64,000 bases of DNA, from assembly GCA_019915135.1 (NCBI GenBank), contig JAHLMK010000010.1, positions 310,001 through 374,000 of the forward strand. The letters are read 5' to 3'. The first letter of the stretch is position 1, and each line of letters begins with the position of its first letter. Position numbers and translations under genes: made by a program. The notes below the pieces were generated by a model that saw nothing but the letters and a program-made list of their open reading frames with translations, had not been told where the DNA came from and did no database searches. The stretch is from Strobilurus pachycystidiatus (Eukaryota > Basidiomycota > Agaricomycetes > Agaricales > Physalacriaceae). Of the stretch, positions 58,201-64,000 are shown piece by piece.

Positions 58201-60285
58201 GCACCCCAGATACTTTAGTATGCATGTGCGATGCCCTCGCAACTCGCTCGACCTCGCTATAGGTAATAGGTGGCTCAAGCTCCCGACGCCACTGTGCGGC
58301 GAGTAGTACCTAAACGTGTTTTGCTCCAGCGCCATGCGATATCCTCGCACATCCTCACTTGTAAGTTGTCCCAATCAAGTTAGCGCCAACACTGTCGGTT
58401 CTGGTTCCCTCGAGAAGACGGTGATCTCGAAGGACGACCTCACCATCCTGACCCTCTTTCATGGCATGCATTTTTGCTTACGTTCCAAATGGCGATAGGC
58501 ATCCGACGGGTCTCGCGGCGGTCATTGCTCTTTTGGGATCGGACTTTGTCGATGGTCTTGGCCCATGTGAATACAGCTAGGCGGTATCGGTATCCGGAGA
58601 TGTCTTGACGAGGGCAGGCTACATTCGTCAATGCTCGACCTAGGTAAGAACGGTCCATCCCAACACCCGACACCGGAAATACGCATTGGTACAGGCGATA
58701 CCAATTTTTGAGGATTGACAAAGTTGATGACTGCTTCGGACTCGGAGGCCTCGGCCATATGGCCTCTGTTTGTTTGATCTTCAGGCCCCGCTTTCGTTGG
58801 AGCGGATGGTGGGAAGATGAGGGAGGCATTAAGGTGATGGACATGGACAAGTGATGGACATTGAATATCAAAGTTACGTTGCGTATACACTTGTCCGCAA
58901 TACACTGATGGGTTCGTGTACCTTCGTATTCGTCAGTTGTGATACAATGCAGTCGGAGATTTACCGAATGCGGGTCTTCTAAACATCGACCTTGTCGGTG
59001 TCGAGTTGACTGGGAATTCATACCACGAATGTCAAGATCTTTCCTTCCAAAGCGTATGCTGCAGTCCACAGTGAGTTCGAGGCCATCCTAGCTCAACAAA
59101 AGTCCAGAGTAGAATACGCTTACTGGCATTCGACAGTCACATGGACAGAATCTTGAGCTTCTCGTCTATTATTGAAGCCCAGGCGGACTTGTGGCGTTAA
59201 TTGGATACCTTTGGCCAATCATGCACATCAAGCGTCAAAGAACACAAGAATGCTTCCGCAGGAAGGTCAAGATTCCGAGGTAGAGTAATCGGCGGCTGAA
59301 GAAGACGGCACAGGGATGCAAATCATTTAACACCATGGACGATGAGGTAGAAAGCAGAGCATGCCTCGGGAGCACTGCGCCGTCGGCACTTCCCTATAGA
59401 GCATCGTTGTTGATATCAACCATCACAACATGCGGTTTCTCTCCTTACACCATCAATCTCGCCCTCAGCTTTGGTGTGATCTAACAAGGTCTGCCAGCGC
59501 ACACACTGTTTTCCTCGAAACCTTGTCTGAAGATTTTGTGTTTCTGGCTGGCTTCCGACGCTCGGACCCCATTTCCCTTGATTTACGCCTAACCATTTCG
59601 GAGATTGCCTCGTTTACAAGAGGCTTTGTACGGCTTACGAGACTGGTAGTAATACCCGCCACTTCTATTCTGGAGCCACAACTTGCTCTCGTCCTAGACA
59701 CTATCACTACGCCTAGACGCGCATAAATTCGCGTTGCGATTCGTCTGCCAGCATGGTATGATCCGCGGTTCCTTTGGTAGGGGCCGTCAGATCTGCTTCA
59801 GATAGGAAGGTGTACCATGTTCTAAGCAATCTATCGGATCTCTGATTGCACCTTTTCAGACACGGACACGGCCTCGTGGACAGTCCCAAATCACAGAGAG
59901 AGAACTGTATCAGACGCGCTGACTTCCAACTTTGGCGGCCTATTTCTCAAATACGTGTATCTTCGAAGCTTAATGCTTGTTTCTAGGCGAGGAGGCTCCT
60001 CGAGACGCCAAATGACGCCCGAGCAAATTACTACGTGGCATTGGATCATCAAATACTTTCTCTTGCCATTAGGTACACTCCGATCCGAGGCGCTCAAGTT
60101 ACTCTTTCTGTGTTGCACCCGGGGTATGCTTCCTTCCTCAGAGGCCGTCTTGCAGATTCAGTTAATCTTCAGGGTACCGCGGATGTGCATCTCGAACTGC
60201 ACCTCCGTCTGTATACAAGTCTAATCCAGCCATATATATATGAGATGTCAATTTTCTTTCACCATTCACTGCTGACATCCCCTCA
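55255..60285. other. 5-kb region without recognisable gene
   Basis: Many frames of 60-200 codons occur but none shows a known motif or a convincing chain of exons. A possible exon starts at 56586 (MYGSVSLIARWNAL) with a GTGAGT donor, yet no matching downstream exon was found. The longest frame, 58440-59069 (minus), is basic and motif-free. Several stretches read like coding sequence broken by stops (for example around 57990-58180), so decayed genes are possible. No transposon ends or polymerase motifs were seen. Confidence 0.45.
60233..60240 (+). promoter_or_regulatory. TATA box of FAD oxidase gene
   Basis: TATATATA, 46 bp before the ATG at 60286, followed by a TC-rich leader. Confidence 0.5.
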
Positions 60286-61947
60286 ATGCCTTCGCACTCT
60301 GTACCCGACTTCTTCTTGACTCGCATCGGCGACGAGCTCGTCCTTCACAGAGGTCGTCCCACTCCACCCAAACCGACTGTTCCCAAGAGACGAGTCCTTG
60401 TCGTCGGAGGAGGCGTCACTGGGTTCACGGTACGCGCTCGCGTTTCTTTCAGACACGGTCATCATTAAGAAACCCTACCCCAGACTGCATGGGCCTTACT
60501 TGACGCTGGCTATGAAGTCACAATTGTCGCCGAACGATGGGCCGACCCCAATCATCGCATCACTTCCCAGATTGCTGGCGCGTTGTGAGTTATATATAAT
60601 GCATCGCGTACCATTTGAGATTCTAATCATCCCAAGATGGGAATGGCCTCCCGCCGTGTGTGGAAAACATACCGATGTAGGTCGGGTTGGCTTTCGTGAT
60701 GTATCGTCGGCTGATACCCTCAACTCCAGGTCGTATCATTGTTCAACTCCAAGCGCTGGTGCATGACGTCCTATCGCGTCTTCGACAAGCTCCAGGAGAT
60801 GATGCCCCAGAGTGACTATCTGGATCACGGAGTGCGGATGCGCATGGCAAACTTCTTCTTCGACCAAGTCCTCGAAGAGATGCCAGATCCCGGCCAACTG
60901 GACAAGTATAAGGAGATCGTCGCACAGTCAGAGGTAAGCCTTATTCGCGATTAGCAGCCGGAAATTTCTGTGGATCTGACACGTTCTTTTCTTGCTTCTA
61001 GATTAGAGGCGTGCGGCGCAATGCTAATATTGTGAACGAGCATTGCCTCAACCCAAGAGCGGGGGTCGTCGACGCTTACCAGCACCTTGCGCCCGTCGTC
61101 GATACAGACGCGTACATGCAATGGTTGCGATTCGTGCTCATCTGCAAAGGCGCGGTACTCGCGACCCGAAGGATTACCGGGGATCTTCTGGATCAAGAAG
61201 ACCAATTGCTGATGGAGTATGGTGCGGACGCGATTGTCAATGCCACCGGTCTGGCTGGCCTGGAGCTCGCTGGCGATAAAAGTGTCTATCCCCTACGCGG
61301 TGCACTCATCCGTGTCGTCAACGACGGAAAGAGATTCCCCAAAGTGACGGAGGCACTCGCCGTCACGCACGACGACACGCGAGGCGAAGACGAAGACATC
61401 GTGTTCATCGTGCCACGAAACGACAACACCCTCATTCTCGGTGGTACGTTTCCTTACGTCCTGGAAAGGCCAGCTAAAGACGTGTCTTTCTAGGATTGGC
61501 GCAGCCACACAAATACGAGCTTGATCTCACTCTGGACAGTCCGGAGATTGTTCGCATGCGCGAGCGATGCAACAATTTTGTACCGGGACTAGAGAATGCA
61601 GAGTACGACCCAGATGCTCCTCTCGTTCAGGGCCTGCGACCATTCAGAGGCTCCAACGTCCGAGTAGAGCGCGAGCTTCGCAAGAAGAAAGACGGCTCCC
61701 AGAGTAAAATCGTGCACTCGTACGGACAAGGTGGCGCAGGCTTCTCGTTGTCTTTCGGATGCGCCAATGACGTGAGTTTTCGTCATTTCCACCTACAGGA
61801 ACTTTGCTGACTTGGCGCCTTGTATAGGTCTTGGACCTGATCCACGAAATAGAGGATAACGTCCGGCCATCAAAAATGTCTATCGCTCCGCGAAGCAGGC
61901 CCAGGTGGCTGAAGGAGAATCAGCTCTTTGCGTACTCGAGTCTATGA
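60286..61947 (+). CDS. FAD-dependent oxidase, D-amino-acid-oxidase fold
   Basis: The protein starts MPSHSVPDFFLTRIGDELVL. The FAD-binding motif is KRRVLVVGGGVTGFTTAW, completed across the first intron (donor GTACGC), then YEVTIVAERWAD and HRITSQIAGALWEWPPAVCG, the flavin contact seen in D-aspartate/D-amino-acid oxidases. Later blocks are DAIVNATGLAGLEL, VYPLRGALIRVVNDG, DIVFIVPRNDNTLILGG, VQGLRPFRGSNVRVE and the closing HSYGQGGAGFSLSFGCA, the second FAD-binding signature. Six introns, with the last exon reading VLDLIHEIEDNVRPSK. The ending SSL is not a standard peroxisomal signal. It differs from the oxidase at 29781 in length and inserts, so it belongs to another subfamily; a D-amino acid substrate is likely but not shown. 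Confidence 0.88.
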
Positions 61948-62500
61948 CGTCCAAATGAGTAAATGTTTAAATTATCCGATATTTATCACTAGTATGCGCT
62001 GGCGAATGTAGACAAGTTACTCGTCCGAGGATGTTGTGACGGACCTCGAAGTCAAGTTCGACATGTTGGGGTCATAGGGTCTTAACGCTTATTGGAATGT
62101 TATGTGATGGAAACCCGCCTACAATCGAGTCGGCTACTTACCCACTATTCATGCAGCCTACCACACCTGTCAAAGTACGTGCAGGGACACTACGACCCAC
62201 GAGTCAACTTCTGAGCAAGCTTGACGCTTGTCATCCTCGGAGACAGTGTTGACAGGAGCAGATCCCCGGACTTTCGTCGAATTGAGAACATCATGCTTTA
62301 CGCCTGAGCCCTGTATTGTGTCATATATCGCTCCAGTATTCGGTCTTTTCAGTGGACAAGTGGCGCCACAACGTAACGACAGAAGTCCAGTGAGTGGAGC
62401 AGAATGCGAGATAGGATGATGCTGTACAATAAACACGGCAAGTCTGTCTTGTCTATATGATAATTAGATGATATGTAAGGTGAATGCAAAAGAAACTTGT
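61948..62500. other. Convergent 3' flanks, no gene seen
   Basis: Lies between the stops of the FAD oxidase and carrier genes. Short frames only. Confidence 0.5.
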
Positions 62501-63776
62501 CTATCCGAAGTACGAATGTAAGCCATCGTAGACTACGAACACGATGCCACTACTGGGCACCGCGCGCGCGACAGTCATGCCGCACCCCGCGTACAGCCCC
62601 TTGACGCCATGCATATTGTACATGCGTACGGCTGTCCGCCAAAATGAAGTAGTCCGTTCAACAACCTGCTTGGGCGTCGTTCTCGAATGCGAGCGGAGCT
62701 CCTCTTCCGTTTGTATCGCGCTCTTCACCGTGTCGGCGGGGTACAACGCGAGGACACATGCTCCGCCTGAAAGTGCGCCGGATACGGCAGACTCCCATGG
62801 GAGAAGTTCGCCAGGAATGCCTTCGCCCAGTCGACGGGCCTTGAGAGCAGACGCAAGCCATTCCTTGACGGCAAACCACGACGCGGTGCCACCTGTTTCT
62901 CGGAGTAGGGTACCGGTGTGGCCTAACCAGAGACCGCGAACGCCATGGTCCTGTATTGTTGTGCGTATTATGGCGGCAGGGCCGGGTAGACGCCGCCGGA
63001 ATGCCTCTATCTCTGCTCTTGAGGATACGAGGGTGGAAAGATGAGATCGGGAGGAGGTGGATTGGGGTGCGGAGGCTGCGGCCTGGACAATCTGTTTGAT
63101 TGTCTTTGGGGTGGCGTGTATGGGAGGAATATGGGCCCCAGTATGGGTGTTCATCATCTGGACCTGCATCTTGCATTTAACGAGCTCAATGGGTGTCCTA
63201 CGGGAGGTCAGTCGAGCTCGAGCGAGTTGCAAAGTGAACGGACAGGATGAAGCTGGTAACAAAGCCGGCGCCGGCCGCTGCAAGACCGAGTTGGGGTATT
63301 GATAGTTCTAGGGAGGTTTCTGAAGGGTGTTGGCGAAAGGAATAGGCGCGAATAACATTTTGGAAGGAGGAGTAAGCAAAGAACAATGCTGCAGTTTCTG
63401 CCATTGAGCCGACCAGAGGAGCAGGTAGTCCCTAGCCTGATTTGAGTAACAGATTGAAGACGAAGGTTATAGAACGAACCCGGTAAAGGCCTCGAAACCC
63501 TTCATCGCGCCAAGTTCTTCTTAAACAATCCCAAGGCCCAGTAAAACGCATAGAGTCAGGCGACGAAGTAAGCATTTGTGATTGCAGGCGGACTTTGGCA
63601 AGGTCGAAAGGGTATTCGAATATTTCAGAAATCATTCCAGCGACCTACAAAAAATCAGAAAAATCGTTGGCCGAGAAAGGTCAACTTACACTGCCGAACG
63701 CGATGTCTTTGGCGGCGGCGCGCGCGGTGACAATGGCTGTTTCATCGTCGATGGCGCGCGGGTCACTCGAGTGCAT
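62501..63776 (-). CDS. ORT1: Mitochondrial carrier, ornithine-transporter type
   Basis: Carriers of this type exchange ornithine and related basic amino acids across the inner mitochondrial membrane. Four exons join in phase (63776-63690, 63644-63480, 63431-63244, 63197-62501), 378 residues. The three carrier signatures are present: EIFEYPFDLAKVRLQSQ, TPIELVKCKMQVQ and LYPADTVKSAI. The TPIELVK form of the second is characteristic of ornithine/basic amino acid carriers, as are RGLYRGLPAPLVGSMAETA and GLWLGHTGTLLRETGGTASW. Between the second signature and helix 4 sits an extra ~50-residue serine- and alanine-rich matrix loop, which explains the unusual length against the normal ~300. The start MHSSDPRAIDDETAIV is the first ATG with a proper donor (GTAAGT) behind it. 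Substrate is inferred from the motif. Confidence 0.9.
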
Positions 63777-64000
63777 TTCTGGCCGCCGTTGTCGTCGTCG
63801 AGGGTCAAGGTAAGGACATGATGGCGGCGAGAGTCTGAGATGCGTCGGCACCGACCGGCACTGATGCCGCAAGGACGCGCACCGGGCAAATGTTCGAATC
63901 CCGATCAGGTCAGCATATCAAAACCAGATAAGTAATCGTGGTACTTATAGACCGGGTTTCTCTGAGAGTAAGGATTTACGTCCTGGCTGTCTATCTGTAC
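63777..64000. other. Right edge
   Basis: Promoter side of the carrier gene. A GTTCGAATCCC string near 63892 resembles a tRNA T-loop but does not fold into a tRNA. Confidence 0.4.

Noticed and set aside
58440..59069. 209-codon minus-strand frame
   Set aside because: Longest frame in the 55-60 kb gap, but basic throughout, motif-free and without promoter or splice support; kept only as part of the gap note.
63845..63905. tRNA-like GTTCGAATCCC near the right edge
   Set aside because: The bases around the loop do not pair as a T-stem and no acceptor stem can be formed.
1..64000. CRISPR arrays, bacterial operons, complete transposons
   Set aside because: No regularly spaced repeats, and no transposase, integrase or reverse transcriptase motif was found on either strand; the window is eukaryotic.

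Overview
The window is nuclear DNA from a filamentous basidiomycete, most likely an Agaricomycete. The evidence is dense intron-rich genes with introns of about 48-60 nt, CTNAC-type branch points, CDK9/BUR1, PDS5, cyclin B and NAA15 genes of fungal type, a FunK1-type kinase gene, and several kinase-like genes of the sort that expand in mushroom-forming fungi. The species cannot be named from the sequence. There is no CRISPR array, operon or bacterial feature. I found one tRNA gene and no complete transposon.

Layout. 1-1777: no recognisable gene. 1778-9904: PDS5 (cohesin regulator, minus) and NAA15 (NatA auxiliary subunit, plus) fire from a shared 135-bp promoter. 10337-14850: two convergent full-length paralogues with a C-terminal kinase fold, one with intact catalytic motifs and one lacking the HRD aspartate. 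15665-19411: an MTH1-like Nudix hydrolase head to head with the CDK9/BUR1 transcription kinase. 19962-25725: a tandem duplication of a two-gene unit of small membrane-anchored kinases (A1, broken B1, A2, B2). 25696-37582: wax-synthase-like acyltransferase, BCS1-like AAA ATPase, D-amino-acid oxidase, sphingolipid delta-4 desaturase, VIT-VWA protein and a SAM methyltransferase. 37583-41050: apparently empty. 41051-45011: an F-box-like protein with a membrane segment, tRNA-Asp(GTC) and B-type cyclin. 46955-52374: a small secreted cysteine-containing protein, an aldo-keto reductase with two GC-AG introns, and two unrecognised genes around a local duplication. 53109-55254: a FunK1-family gene whose catalytic core is missing. 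55255-60285: 5 kb without a recognisable gene. 60286-63776: a second FAD oxidase of the D-amino-acid-oxidase fold and a mitochondrial ornithine-type carrier.

How the genes relate. Conserved housekeeping genes (PDS5, NAA15, BUR1, cyclin B, desaturase, ornithine carrier) alternate with lineage-restricted genes. The strongest theme is kinase-like genes: besides BUR1 the window holds five more or less complete kinase-like genes (10337, 12577, 20032, 22101, 24248), one decayed remnant (21576-21885) and one core-deleted FunK1 gene (53109-55254). Together they show duplication, inversion, deletion and loss of catalytic residues within 45 kb. Exon boundaries were worked out by hand from splice signals, reading phase and family similarity; gene spans are start codon to stop codon including introns.
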